Of a stretch of 46,806 bases of DNA, positions 25,483 to 33,780 are shown piece by piece (the stretch's first letter is position 1; each line of letters starts with the position of its first letter). The notes beneath the pieces are model-generated. The model saw only the letters and a program-made list of their open reading frames with translations. It made no database searches and was not told where the DNA came from. The position numbers were made by a program, and so were the translations under genes. Source of the DNA: Bacillota bacterium (GTDB lineage Bacteria; Bacillota; Clostridia; Lachnospirales; Lachnospiraceae); the NCBI GenBank assembly GCA_023421075.1, contig JAEZUM010000029.1:1-46806 (forward strand). The letters run 5' to 3'.

Positions 25483-26703
25483 ATGAATGTAGGCCTGTTT
25501 TCAGAGACCTATTATCCTGAAATTAATGGAGTTGCAACCTCTGTATATATGTTAAAAAATGAGTTGGAAAAGCGTGGTCATAATGTTTACGTATTTACCA
25601 CCACAACGCCGGGTGCTCCGGAGTATGAGCATAATGTGTTTCGTGTGCCCAGTATACCGTTTATTTTTATCACCGAGCGGCGAGTGGGCTTATTTTATCA
25701 ACCGAAGCTGGCTCATGTTATCAAGAAATTAAATCTGGATATTATCCATACCCATACGGAGTTTTCGCTGGGTATCTTCGGACGGATCATGGCAAAGGAG
25801 CTGAAACTGCCCGTAGTTCATACCTATCATACGATATATGAGGATTATACTCATTATATAACACATTTTGAAGCGCTGGATCGTAGAGCGAAGGCATTTG
25901 CCCGCACCTATACCAAGGTATGTTGTAATACGGTGGAGCAGGTCGTGGTACCCACCGAGAAAACAAAGAAATTATTAATGACCTACAGTGTGCATAAGGA
26001 CATCTCCGTTGTACCTACGGGAATTGATTTGAGTAAATTCGAAAAAAGTAAATATGATGAGAATGAGATCAAGCAGCTGAAGCTAAGTTATGGAATTCGA
26101 CCGGATGATAAGGTTATGCTGTATTTGGGACGAGTATCTCAGGAAAAGAATATTGGAGAAATAATCGAAGCGATGCCGGAATATATGGCACGTCGGGAAC
26201 AGGTGAAGTTTGTGATTGTAGGCAGTGGACCGGCACTGGAGAAGCTGCAGGCTACAGTAGCCGAATTAGGACTTACCGAGCGCTTCGTGTTCACGGGTGC
26301 CAGACCATGGGATACGATCGGACTGTATTATAGGTTAGGTGATGTCTTCGTCAGTGCTTCAAAGAGCGAGACACAGGGACTCACCTATATTGAAGCTATG
26401 GCATCCGGATTGCCTGTGGTTGCAAGAGAAGATAAATGTCTGGAGGATATCCTGGAGCAGGGTGTTAATGGGTATACCTTTACCGATGCCAAGGGTCTTT
26501 ACCACGGATTGGATCAGGTTCTCTTTGAGGATAAGACGACCAACTTCAGTGAAAATGCGGTTAATAAAGTGAAAAAGTATTCCCTGCAGGAATTTGCCTA
26601 TCAGATAGAGCAGGTGTATCAGCAGGTGATTTCACGAGACAGAGTGTTCTGTAAACGTCCTGTCTATGATACGAAAAAAATAAAAACCTTTGGGATAAAA
26701 TGA
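25483..26703 (+). CDS. GT4-family glycosyltransferase, probably diacylglycerol glucosyltransferase-like
   Basis: The 406-aa GT-B enzyme has an N-terminal acceptor domain (MNVGLFSETYYPEINGVAT, HTHTEFSLG, HTYHTIYEDYTHY) and a C-terminal nucleotide-sugar domain (LYLGRVSQEKNI, VGSGPALEKL, FTGARPWDTI). The donor-binding EX7E motif is in SETQGLTYIEAMASGLPVV. The PEINGVATSV/HTYHTIYEDY pattern is typical of Firmicutes glucosyltransferases that make glycolipid anchors from diacylglycerol. Acceptor identity remains inferred. It would act at the inner membrane face. It appears monocistronic with its own promoter. Confidence 0.85.
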   Translation: MNVGLFSETYYPEINGVATSVYMLKNELEKRGHNVYVFTTTTPGAPEYEHNVFRVPSIPFIFITERRVGLFYQPKLAHVIKKLNLDIIHTHTEFSLGIFGRIMAKELKLPVVHTYHTIYEDYTHYITHFEALDRRAKAFARTYTKVCCNTVEQVVVPTEKTKKLLMTYSVHKDISVVPTGIDLSKFEKSKYDENEIKQLKLSYGIRPDDKVMLYLGRVSQEKNIGEIIEAMPEYMARREQVKFVIVGSGPALEKLQATVAELGLTERFVFTGARPWDTIGLYYRLGDVFVSASKSETQGLTYIEAMASGLPVVAREDKCLEDILEQGVNGYTFTDAKGLYHGLDQVLFEDKTTNFSENAVNKVKKYSLQEFAYQIEQVYQQVISRDRVFCKRPVYDTKKIKTFGIK

Positions 26704-26730
26704 TCCTAAATCATAGGAAAATTAGGCTTG

Positions 26731-26760
26731 TTGATGATACAACCGGATCCTTCGTATAAA
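26731..26760 (+). promoter_or_regulatory. Candidate promoter of the fusion gene at 26819
   Basis: TTGATG at 26731-26736 and TATAAA at 26755-26760 are 18 bp apart in the 115-nt spacer. It is a moderate match only. Confidence 0.4.
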
Positions 26761-26818
26761 GTATTATACTGGAGTAGAAGGGACTGTGGTTTGGTAAGAC
26801 AAAGAAAGGGGTCTTGTT

Positions 26819-27769
26819 ATGAATCGTGTAGCGGTAGCTGAGAAGCTTTTTCAAGAGGGTTATAATTGTTCTCAATCTGTTTTTGCAGCATTTAGTGATC
26901 TGTACGATATGGATCAAACGATGGCATTAAAGCTTTCCGCAGGCTTTGGCGGTGGCGTAGGCAGATTACGAGAGGTGTGTGGAGCAGTATCCGGAATGAC
27001 TATGGTAGCAGGTCTGGAGACAGGTTCTGCTAAGAAGATGGATGATGAGGGTAAGAAATATAATTATGAGATCGTACAGAGGCTCGCAGAAGAGTTCAAG
27101 AATATAAGCGGTTCTATTATCTGCAGAGAGCTACTTAATCTCGACCCGGTACAGGGGACGGATCCGACACCCCAGAAGCGAGATAATGCATACTACAATA
27201 CGAGACCCTGCAGCCAGCTGGTGAAGGATGCTGCAGGGATTATCGAGAAGGTACTTTATGAGATAAAGCTTGAAAAAGTCACCGAAGAGGAACAAGTGAA
27301 ACAGATCGCGAAGCTGGCGAAGGAGATCTGGCAGGAGCATTATGTGGCTATCATTGGTCAGGAACAGGTTGATTACATGATAGAACGTTTTCAGTCGGAA
27401 GCTGCTATAACTGATCAGACACAGAATGCCGGGTATGAATATTTTCTTCTGAAAAGCCTTGGAGGAGATGTGGGATATATCTCCTTTCATAAGGAGGAGA
27501 AGGCACTTTTCCTGAGTAAGATATATATTGCAAAGCGATTCCGAGGAAGAGGATATGCCCGCAAAGTATTTCAGATGCTGGAGGATATCTGCCGAAGAGA
27601 TGGTCTTAATAAAATATGGCTTACGGTGAACCGAAATAATAACAACAGTATCAACACCTATGAAAGTCTTGGATTTGAGAAGAGCGGAACCCAGATAGCC
27701 GACATAGGGGGAGGCTTTGTCATGGATGACTATATCATGGAGAAAATGATAAAATGTGTTCCAATTTGA
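26819..27769 (+). CDS. C_GCAxxG_C_C-type redox protein fused to a GNAT acetyltransferase
   Basis: Residues 1-150 match the C_GCAxxG_C_C family: Cys17 in GYNCSQSVFAAF, Cys54 in REVCGAVSGM, Cys102 in IICRELL and Cys131 in RPCSQLV, with the glycine-rich AGFGGGVG. Members are thought to be redox or metal-linked. Residues about 155-316 form a GNAT domain, with acetyl-CoA loop RFRGRGYARKVF and the typical NNNNSINTYESLGFEK strand-helix. All four cysteines are ordinary TGT/TGC, so this is not a selenocysteine form. The frame is continuous, so this is a real fusion, not a read-through artefact. The substrate of the acetyltransferase is unknown. AAAGGGG precedes the ATG. Confidence 0.85.
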   Translation: MNRVAVAEKLFQEGYNCSQSVFAAFSDLYDMDQTMALKLSAGFGGGVGRLREVCGAVSGMTMVAGLETGSAKKMDDEGKKYNYEIVQRLAEEFKNISGSIICRELLNLDPVQGTDPTPQKRDNAYYNTRPCSQLVKDAAGIIEKVLYEIKLEKVTEEEQVKQIAKLAKEIWQEHYVAIIGQEQVDYMIERFQSEAAITDQTQNAGYEYFLLKSLGGDVGYISFHKEEKALFLSKIYIAKRFRGRGYARKVFQMLEDICRRDGLNKIWLTVNRNNNNSINTYESLGFEKSGTQIADIGGGFVMDDYIMEKMIKCVPI

Positions 27770-27824
27770 GATAATACAGACATTTTTTCCATTGTAAGAA
27801 AATATTAAGCAATTCGACATGATT

Positions 27825-27853
27825 TTGACAATAAAATTAGGTTATGATACTAT
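27825..27853 (+). promoter_or_regulatory. Candidate promoter of the surface-protein gene
   Basis: TTGACA at 27825-27830 is followed after 17 bp by TACTAT (27848-27853), a four-of-six -10 match. The leader would be about 75 nt. Confidence 0.5.
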
Positions 27854-27932
27854 ATATAGTAGTATTATGATTTTACTGCCCTAAGGCATGAAATTGTAGT
27901 GAAAATGCGTGTTAGAATAGGAGGAAGGAAGA

Positions 27933-30485
27933 ATGAGAAATAGGATCACAAAGATATTAATGGTGTTCATGACATTACTGCTTTTGATACCGATATTCAG
28001 TAATTTGAGCATCAGTACTGCCAGTGCTGCAGCTTCTCCGAAATTTGTGAAAAGCAAGATTGAGCTTGTTGGCATTGGAGAAGTATATCAGGTCGAGATA
28101 GCGAACAAAGTAGCGAAGAGTACATATAAATGGACATCTTCCAATAAGAAAGTTGTGAAAGTATCCAGCAAAGGATTACTGACAACGGTTGGCGGAGGAT
28201 CCGCAACGGTAAGATGTACCATAACCTATCCATCGAAGAAGACAAAGACTTTAGCCTGCAAGGTAAGTGTGACAGTACCGGCAGAGGAGATAACAATCAC
28301 CAATGTGAATGAGGTCAACGGAGCAGTCACGATGACCTTAGGTTCTTCCATGAGCTTTACAAGTGCACTAAAGCCGGCGGGCTCTACCGATAAGACCTAT
28401 TGGTTCGTAAGCGGTGGGGATCCGAACTGTATCAATGTTGATGATCCGCTTAGTGGCAGAGTGACTGCGAAGAAAGCAGGTAAGGTTACTCTCGAAGTAG
28501 CTGCGGTATCCAGTGTATCGGCAGCAGCAGCGAAAAAGAGTATTATAGATGATTCGATTATTATTGAGGTAGTCGGACCGAAAGCAGAGGTTCAGAGTGC
28601 TGAGATCATCAGCACCACAGAGTTGAGAGTAGTATTCGACAGTCCTGTTAAGTCGGATACCGTGCTTGGTCTGAATAATAAGCTGTCCTCTAATATTGAG
28701 ATTTTAGCGAAAAAGGATACAAAAGGTGTTCTTGCTTCCGATCCCGGTACCTTGACCGGATCGTTATCCTCTGATGGCAAGACATTGACAATCACCTCCT
28801 CAGCAACCTTTGGAGGTCTCTATTATCTGGTATGTTCAAGCAATATCTTAACAACTACCGGAGTGGCAATCGAGGAATATGGTAAGGCACTAACCTTTAT
28901 CGATAATTATCCGCCTACCTATGTTGGAACAACAATTGATGATACAGGCTACAAGGCAACAATTTCCTTCTCTGAGCCGATGGATTTCTCGGGATTGAGT
29001 GTAATGAATCCTACCGTACAGGGAGGTAATTCAACGATTTCGGCAAGTACCAGCACGATATTAGGTAACCGTGCGAATTATGTTGCGAGTACGGATAAGA
29101 AATCTCTTGTGATTGACTTAACGAATATAGCATCAGTAGACTACGGTAAGGTCTTTTACGTTGTAATGGCTGGTCTTAAGGATATGGCAGGAAATTCTCC
29201 TATTACGTATACAGTTAGTGTAAATGTTCGTACGGACACTTCTCCGAAGCCTCAGGCTGTGCCGATTAGTGTAACTCGTACCGGTTATAATACACTTACA
29301 GCAACCTTTACTCGTTCCATCAATTATGCGGGCTTTATCCAGATTAAGAACGGAAATATGATCCAAGGTGTTGTCGATGTGAATGATAATAAGAAGGTTA
29401 ATTATAACTTGTCGGATTCCGATGCAACCTTAACCGGATACAATTTGGTTAAGCTGATGATGTGGACTTCCTATAATGTTATAACCACAGATACCACGGC
29501 ACAGAGCGGACGGGAATTTACAATCGATTTCTCGATAGACCGATCGAATCCGGTATTAATATCATACGATTATGATGTTACGACAACGACGCTTACATTA
29601 AACTATAATAAGGAAGTATCGTTAACTTCCTCTAATGGAGTATTCACTACCAGATTAACAACAATTACAGATGAAATTATTCCGGGTACTAATGTAAACT
29701 ATACCAACGTACCATATACTGCTGACAAGAAGGTTATCAAGCTTAAGCTGAGTAATATGACAGTGCTAGGTGCCTATACAATTAACTTACAATATGGCTT
29801 TGTTACAGATAGCTTTAAGAATCCAAGCTTGGTGCGTGATATCGTAGTCAGCAATTCGACCGGTACCTCCACAGAGCTTCCCGATCCTTATGCAATTATG
29901 CAGAATGCAGCGAATATGAATCAGATTTATATTGAATTCGCGAATCGCTTAGATGAAGCATCTGCCAGAAATGTAGCAAACTACTCAATTCCGGGTGTGA
30001 CGATTATATCGGCTGATTTGTATAAGAACACCACAAGCAACGGTGCAACCGTAATCTTAACACTTGCAGATAATTCGATTGATGTTACGATTGAACGACC
30101 TGTCAGAATTAATGGTGTTATGGGATATAATAACAGCTATACACCGATTATCGGGTTCGAGAAGCTGGTACTCTTAAAGGATAATACGAAGCCTCGTCTG
30201 GCCGGTGGACCGGTATTTGATACTGTAACCAAGAATATCATTAAGCTCAACTTCAACGAGCAGATTACCGGTAATTTAGTGGTTAAGGTTACTATGGCGA
30301 ATAATCCTCTCGTGGTTCTGTCCCAATCAGTAACGGTTAGTGGAAACACAGCCAGCATAGTTTTATCAGCGCCTGTAGCCAACGGTACCAGTATGAAGGT
30401 AGAGGTAGTCAGCAATTCGTTGGTTGATGCCAGCGGAAACGCAGCGACCCTTGATCCGGCTTACTTCATTGCAGCGATTTATTAA
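27933..30485 (+). CDS. Secreted Ig-like repeat surface protein
   Basis: The 850-aa protein has a signal peptide (1-33, cleavage near SASAA). Next come two Big_2-like domains (about 38-112 and 115-212, with KWTSSNKKVVKVSSKGLLTT). About six modules follow that resemble the SbsA-type Ig-like domain (Big_5). Examples are STTELRVVFDSPVKSDTV, KATISFSEPMDFSGLSV, TLTLNYNKEVSLTSS, QIYIEFANRLDEASA and IIKLNFNEQITGNLVVKV. There is no LPXTG motif, SLH domain or C-terminal helix, so anchoring is unclear. An S-layer-like or extracellular structural role is likely. The codon pattern is like that of its neighbours. AGGAGG lies before the ATG at 27933. Confidence 0.85.
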   Translation: MRNRITKILMVFMTLLLLIPIFSNLSISTASAAASPKFVKSKIELVGIGEVYQVEIANKVAKSTYKWTSSNKKVVKVSSKGLLTTVGGGSATVRCTITYPSKKTKTLACKVSVTVPAEEITITNVNEVNGAVTMTLGSSMSFTSALKPAGSTDKTYWFVSGGDPNCINVDDPLSGRVTAKKAGKVTLEVAAVSSVSAAAAKKSIIDDSIIIEVVGPKAEVQSAEIISTTELRVVFDSPVKSDTVLGLNNKLSSNIEILAKKDTKGVLASDPGTLTGSLSSDGKTLTITSSATFGGLYYLVCSSNILTTTGVAIEEYGKALTFIDNYPPTYVGTTIDDTGYKATISFSEPMDFSGLSVMNPTVQGGNSTISASTSTILGNRANYVASTDKKSLVIDLTNIASVDYGKVFYVVMAGLKDMAGNSPITYTVSVNVRTDTSPKPQAVPISVTRTGYNTLTATFTRSINYAGFIQIKNGNMIQGVVDVNDNKKVNYNLSDSDATLTGYNLVKLMMWTSYNVITTDTTAQSGREFTIDFSIDRSNPVLISYDYDVTTTTLTLNYNKEVSLTSSNGVFTTRLTTITDEIIPGTNVNYTNVPYTADKKVIKLKLSNMTVLGAYTINLQYGFVTDSFKNPSLVRDIVVSNSTGTSTELPDPYAIMQNAANMNQIYIEFANRLDEASARNVANYSIPGVTIISADLYKNTTSNGATVILTLADNSIDVTIERPVRINGVMGYNNSYTPIIGFEKLVLLKDNTKPRLAGGPVFDTVTKNIIKLNFNEQITGNLVVKVTMANNPLVVLSQSVTVSGNTASIVLSAPVANGTSMKVEVVSNSLVDASGNAATLDPAYFIAAIY

Positions 30486-30527
30486 GAGTTCGGATGGAAG
30501 TGGCAAGGTTCTTTACAGGAATTATAC

Positions 30528-30557
30528 TTGACAATGAGAAATAAGTTCCTATATGAT
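30528..30557 (+). promoter_or_regulatory. Promoter upstream of hemerythrin, followed by a hairpin
   Basis: A perfect TTGACA (30528-30533) and TATGAT (30552-30557) lie 18 bp apart. The expected transcript start is only about 15 nt before the terminator-like hairpin at 30582, so that hairpin would be in the leader of the hemerythrin mRNA. Confidence 0.6.
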
Positions 30558-30581
30558 TATATTGTCATATAAAGAAGAGAG

Positions 30582-30625
30582 AAGGTGCTCTCAAAACCCA
30601 ATCGGATTTTGAGAGCACCTTATTC
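30582..30625 (+). terminator. Strong hairpin: surface-protein terminator or hemerythrin leader
   Basis: A perfect 15-bp stem (30582-30596 with 30607-30621) has a 10-nt loop and TTATTCC after it, so the U-tract is weak. It could end the surface-protein transcript. Because a promoter precedes it, it could also act in the hemerythrin leader. Confidence 0.7.
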
Positions 30626-30675
30626 CATCACAAGGAGAAGAGGGTATTATTAATACTAAGGAGGATTAGCAAATT

Positions 30676-31062
30676 ATGTACGTATTTAAAGACGAGTTCC
30701 GTACCGGAATTGAGAACATCGACCTGGAGCACCAAAAGCTATTTGAAATTGCAGATAAGGCATATGAAACCTTAATGGATGATTTTATTCCGGACAAATA
30801 CGACTATATCGTAGAAATCCTGAATGAACTGACGGATTATGCTACGATACATTTTGAGCATGAGGAAGCATATATGATGAGTATACGCTATAAGAAGCTG
30901 ATCTCTCATAAGGCAGAGCATGTGGAATTCATCGAGAAGATTTCAAGCTATGATCTGTCTGAGGTTGATGAGAAGCAAAAGGATGTCATCCTTGGACTGT
31001 TGGATTTCCTTAATGATTGGCTCATACATCATATCCTGGAAAATGATAAATTAATCGGATAA
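30676..31062 (+). CDS. Bacteriohemerythrin
   Basis: The 128-aa single-domain hemerythrin should bind O2 at a non-heme di-iron site. The ligand set is complete: His19 in DLEHQKLF, His59 and Glu63 in IHFEHEEAY, His78 and His82 in SHKAEHVEF, and His119 with Asp124 in HHILENDK. It is cytosolic with no signal. AGGAGG lies about 9 nt before the ATG. In an anaerobe such proteins are thought to sense, store or detoxify oxygen. It is convergent with the [FeFe]-hydrogenase gene, which suggests a shared oxygen theme but not a shared transcript. Confidence 0.93.
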   Translation: MYVFKDEFRTGIENIDLEHQKLFEIADKAYETLMDDFIPDKYDYIVEILNELTDYATIHFEHEEAYMMSIRYKKLISHKAEHVEFIEKISSYDLSEVDEKQKDVILGLLDFLNDWLIHHILENDKLIG

Positions 31063-31067
31063 AAAAC

Positions 31068-31353
31068 AGAGGCTGTCGTACAAAATACACGGCGCCTTGA
31101 AACATTGTGTATTTATCACACGAAAAAGTTATAATAATAGCATGTAATTATCATCCCTAAGAGACACGTTCTCACTCGGTTGCCGCACATAGCGGTACAT
31201 AAGGTTGCGGCAGGTAAATATCTGCCACAACCAAAGTACCGATGGCGGCAAACGGTCTCTTAATGGATTAATAATCACATGCTATTTCTGTAGTAATCTA
31301 TGTGATAAAATTCCCAAACTACTAGGCGCCGTATAGTTAATAGTGCAGCCTCT
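31068..31353 (+). repeat. Long imperfect hairpin with conserved core, copy 2
   Basis: The outer AGAGGCTG/CAGCCTCT (31068-31075 with 31346-31353) and an inner CGGCGCCT block pair, as do later blocks up to the apex. The core reads ACGTTCTCACTCGG (31166-31179), stem TTGCCGC (31180-31186) with GCGGCAA (31245-31251), GGTACATAAG (31194-31203), an apical stem with GGCAG/CTGCC, and CAAAGTACC (31232-31240). It fills almost the entire gap between hemerythrin and the hydrogenase, beginning 6 nt after the hemerythrin stop. A TTGTGTTTT tail on the + side could give terminator activity. Confidence 0.85.
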
Positions 31354-31359
31354 TGTGTT

Positions 31360-32610
31360 TTATTCGAAGGTTCGGGTGAAGATATCGCTCTTTTCAAGCA
31401 GACTATCTACATTGTCCAGACCAAGACGATGCAACAGCTCGATTACATAGGGGTTATCGATTGGGGTAGGGTAAGGAGCTGAATTACCATATGCCTCTAC
31501 ATGCTCTCTGCCAATCTCATGGGGGATGAGTACTCTGGGGCCACCGACACAGCCACCGACACAGCCCATTCCTTCGAAGAAGTTAGCGGTGGTTTCCCCT
31601 GACAGCAATTCGTTAATCATTGCTTTGCAAGCGGGAACACCATCGGCTTGTTTTGTCTTAATTGATATTTTTCGATTGGGATTTAGTCGCTCCAGGGTAG
31701 TACTTACCGCTTCACTTACACCACCGGTATGTGCATAGATTCTGCCGGCGCGTGAGGAATGATCTTTATCACTCTCATCCATTTTTGCAGGATCGATTTC
31801 CATTACATTAAAGATATCCTGAATTTCCTGGAAGGTGAGCACGATGTCAACGGCACCGGCGATGTCCTTTTCCTTAGCTTCGGCTTTCTTAGCAAGACAG
31901 GGGCCGATGAAAATGGTTAACGCGTCCGGATGCAGGACCTTAACGGCGCGTCCGCTGGCAATCATCGGAGATACTGCCGGAGGAACATGGGGCATCAGAT
32001 CCTTATAAATCTTTCGGATCATAGCAATCCACATAGGGCAGCAGCAGCTGGTCAGCTGATAATCATTTTCTGTTTTGATGTTTTTGTCAAATTCCAATGC
32101 TTCTTTCAAGGTAAGTATATCTGCGAACAGGGCAACCTCAATCATTCCGTCAAAACCAATTTCTTTCAGAGCACTTCGCAACTTACCAGGAGTTACTTCA
32201 CTGCTGAACTGGCCAAGGAAAGCAGGTGCGACCAGAGCATATACCAGCCCTTTATGTGAACGAATAGCCTGCAGTGCAGCAATTACGTCCTTGCTACCGG
32301 ACAGGTTCTTAGCACGACATTCCTGAATGCAGATGGAGCACCCGACGCATAAGCTCTCGTCAATCACAATCTCTCCGGATTCTCCTGGATGGATCGCATG
32401 GAAGGGACAAACCTCTTGGCAGTGATGCTTCCCATCCTCACATTTACAATCACCGGAATGCCAGACGATCGGATGCTTTTCGGGATGCAGCAGGCAGTCC
32501 AGCTGATGGGTATCATAAAGTTCCATTTTCTGGAGAAAACTCATGTCTTTTTCCTTTAACGTTCTTACCAAAACCTCATAATACAACTCTTCAAATGTCT
32601 TCATTTGCAT
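31360..32610 (-). CDS. [FeFe]-hydrogenase-like protein with two ferredoxin clusters (TSCCCP type)
   Basis: This is about 416 aa from the ATG at 32610. GTG at 32613 is equally possible, and the far upstream TTG covers the RBS. The N-terminal part has two [4Fe-4S] sites (cysteines near 55, 57, 64, 68, then CVGCSICIQEC at 88-98). The H-cluster domain has L1 TSCCCPMW, L2 GPCLAKKAE and L3 EGMGCVGGCVGGP. The short form with GPC instead of MPC and the extra Cys in L1 fit group B enzymes such as clostridial CpIII by recall. It makes or oxidises H2 with ferredoxin, if active. Maturases HydEFG are not in the window. Its 3' end abuts hairpin copy 2. Confidence 0.85.
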   Translation of the reverse strand: MQMKTFEELYYEVLVRTLKEKDMSFLQKMELYDTHQLDCLLHPEKHPIVWHSGDCKCEDGKHHCQEVCPFHAIHPGESGEIVIDESLCVGCSICIQECRAKNLSGSKDVIAALQAIRSHKGLVYALVAPAFLGQFSSEVTPGKLRSALKEIGFDGMIEVALFADILTLKEALEFDKNIKTENDYQLTSCCCPMWIAMIRKIYKDLMPHVPPAVSPMIASGRAVKVLHPDALTIFIGPCLAKKAEAKEKDIAGAVDIVLTFQEIQDIFNVMEIDPAKMDESDKDHSSRAGRIYAHTGGVSEAVSTTLERLNPNRKISIKTKQADGVPACKAMINELLSGETTANFFEGMGCVGGCVGGPRVLIPHEIGREHVEAYGNSAPYPTPIDNPYVIELLHRLGLDNVDSLLEKSDIFTRTFE

Positions 32611-32785
32611 CACCAAAAATCCTTTCCTTTGTTGCAATCTGTTATTAATTTATTATGTCCAAAACTTTTGAATCAATCATATATCCTTATTTTACTAAAT
32701 TAGTAATGTAAAATCTACCACAATCTATTTTTGTACAGAGCCGATCATCTTAGGGAATTCTCATGGAATGCATGCCATATTATGC

Positions 32786-32814
32786 TTTACTAGGATTTGC
32801 ATTTGATTTATAAT
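32786..32814 (+). promoter_or_regulatory. Promoter of the VanZ-led operon
   Basis: TTTACT at 32786-32791 and a perfect TATAAT at 32809-32814 are separated by exactly 17 bp. The expected start lies about 18 nt before the ATG at 32839. Confidence 0.65.
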
Positions 32815-32838
32815 AGTATTTGGCTGTAAAAGGCACAA

Positions 32839-33423
32839 ATGAATATAAATGGTAGACATTACAATCTTAGGAAAATGCATATTTTCTATAATATTAGTGT
32901 AATCTATTTAGAAAAATATAGAATATGGAGAAAAGAATTGAAGGAACTTACCAAAAAGCGATTTAAAAGAGCCGGTTGGCTTTTGTTTTATTTATATATT
33001 ATCATGTTGTCCTATTTTTTGTTCTTTAGTGAACATTACGGAAGGGATTATGTAGTAGAAGGGTACCGTTATAATCTGCAATTTTTTAAGGAAATCGAGC
33101 GATTTATCCAATATCGGGAGCAGTTGGGGTTCGAAACCTTTATTGTAAATATCCTTGGCAACATCTTGGCCTTTGCTCCTTTCGGATTTCTTTTGCCGCT
33201 CATTCATAAAAGATACCGTAGCTTTTTTAAGATCATGTTTTTAAGTATACTGTTCAGTTTGGCGGTAGAAGCAATCCAGTTATACCTAAAGGTTGGTATC
33301 TTTGATGTTGATGACATTTTATTAAATACCACAGGAGGATTGTTGGGTTATATTATTTTTTCAGTCTGTCATGCTTTTTACCGAAGATTGAATTATAAGC
33401 AGAAGGTTAAGAGGGGGAATTAG
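32839..33423 (+). CDS. VanZ-family membrane protein
   Basis: The VanZ-like protein (194 aa from ATG 32839, or 161 aa from TTG 32938) has about four membrane helices. It shows the VanZ pattern NILGNILAFAPFGFLLPL, then LAVEAIQLYLKVGIFDVDDI and TTGGLLGY. The ATG has AAAAGG 5 nt upstream and fits the promoter. The TTG has GGAG and starts closer to the first helix, which suits the usual family length. VanZ proteins alter resistance to teicoplanin or lipopeptides in some hosts. Native function is unclear. It is the first of a five-gene operon, 1 nt before the next gene. Confidence 0.85.
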   Translation: MNINGRHYNLRKMHIFYNISVIYLEKYRIWRKELKELTKKRFKRAGWLLFYLYIIMLSYFLFFSEHYGRDYVVEGYRYNLQFFKEIERFIQYREQLGFETFIVNILGNILAFAPFGFLLPLIHKRYRSFFKIMFLSILFSLAVEAIQLYLKVGIFDVDDILLNTTGGLLGYIIFSVCHAFYRRLNYKQKVKRGN

Positions 33424-33424
33424 G

Positions 33425-33754
33425 ATGCGAATCAAACGTAATAAGGAAATGATTCACTTCTCGGGTAGAAGACATACGAAGCTTGGGATTTGCTCGATGG
33501 TAATCGGAATCATATCGGTCCTGGGCTTGCTTCTGGCCAGTATTTTATCCGGCCTTGCCCGCGGACAGGGAGGCTTCGTCCTGGGTGTTGCAGGATTGGG
33601 TTTGTTTGCTTTATCTGTATTCGGCTTTATCCTTTCTTATAAGGCCTTTAAAAAGAAAGATATCTTTTACCGCTTTCCAATCCTAGGAGCGGTATTAAAC
33701 GGGTTTATGACTATATTATTGCTGGTGATTTATATTTTGGGTATCAGCGGTTGA
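33425..33754 (+). CDS. Small three-helix membrane protein, DUF6142-like
   Basis: The 109-aa protein has a basic N-terminus and three predicted membrane helices (about 20-42, 50-70, 85-106). The sequence HTKLGICSMVIGIISVLGLL and the SYKAFKKKDIFYRFPILGAV block recall the DUF6142 family of small clostridial proteins, by memory only. It starts 1 nt after the VanZ stop and is probably coupled to it. Function is unknown. Its place suggests it serves the same membrane process as VanZ or the ABC transporter downstream. Confidence 0.7.
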   Translation: MRIKRNKEMIHFSGRRHTKLGICSMVIGIISVLGLLLASILSGLARGQGGFVLGVAGLGLFALSVFGFILSYKAFKKKDIFYRFPILGAVLNGFMTILLLVIYILGISG

Positions 33755-33780
33755 TTGAGAATAGAAACGGAGGGTTTAAG

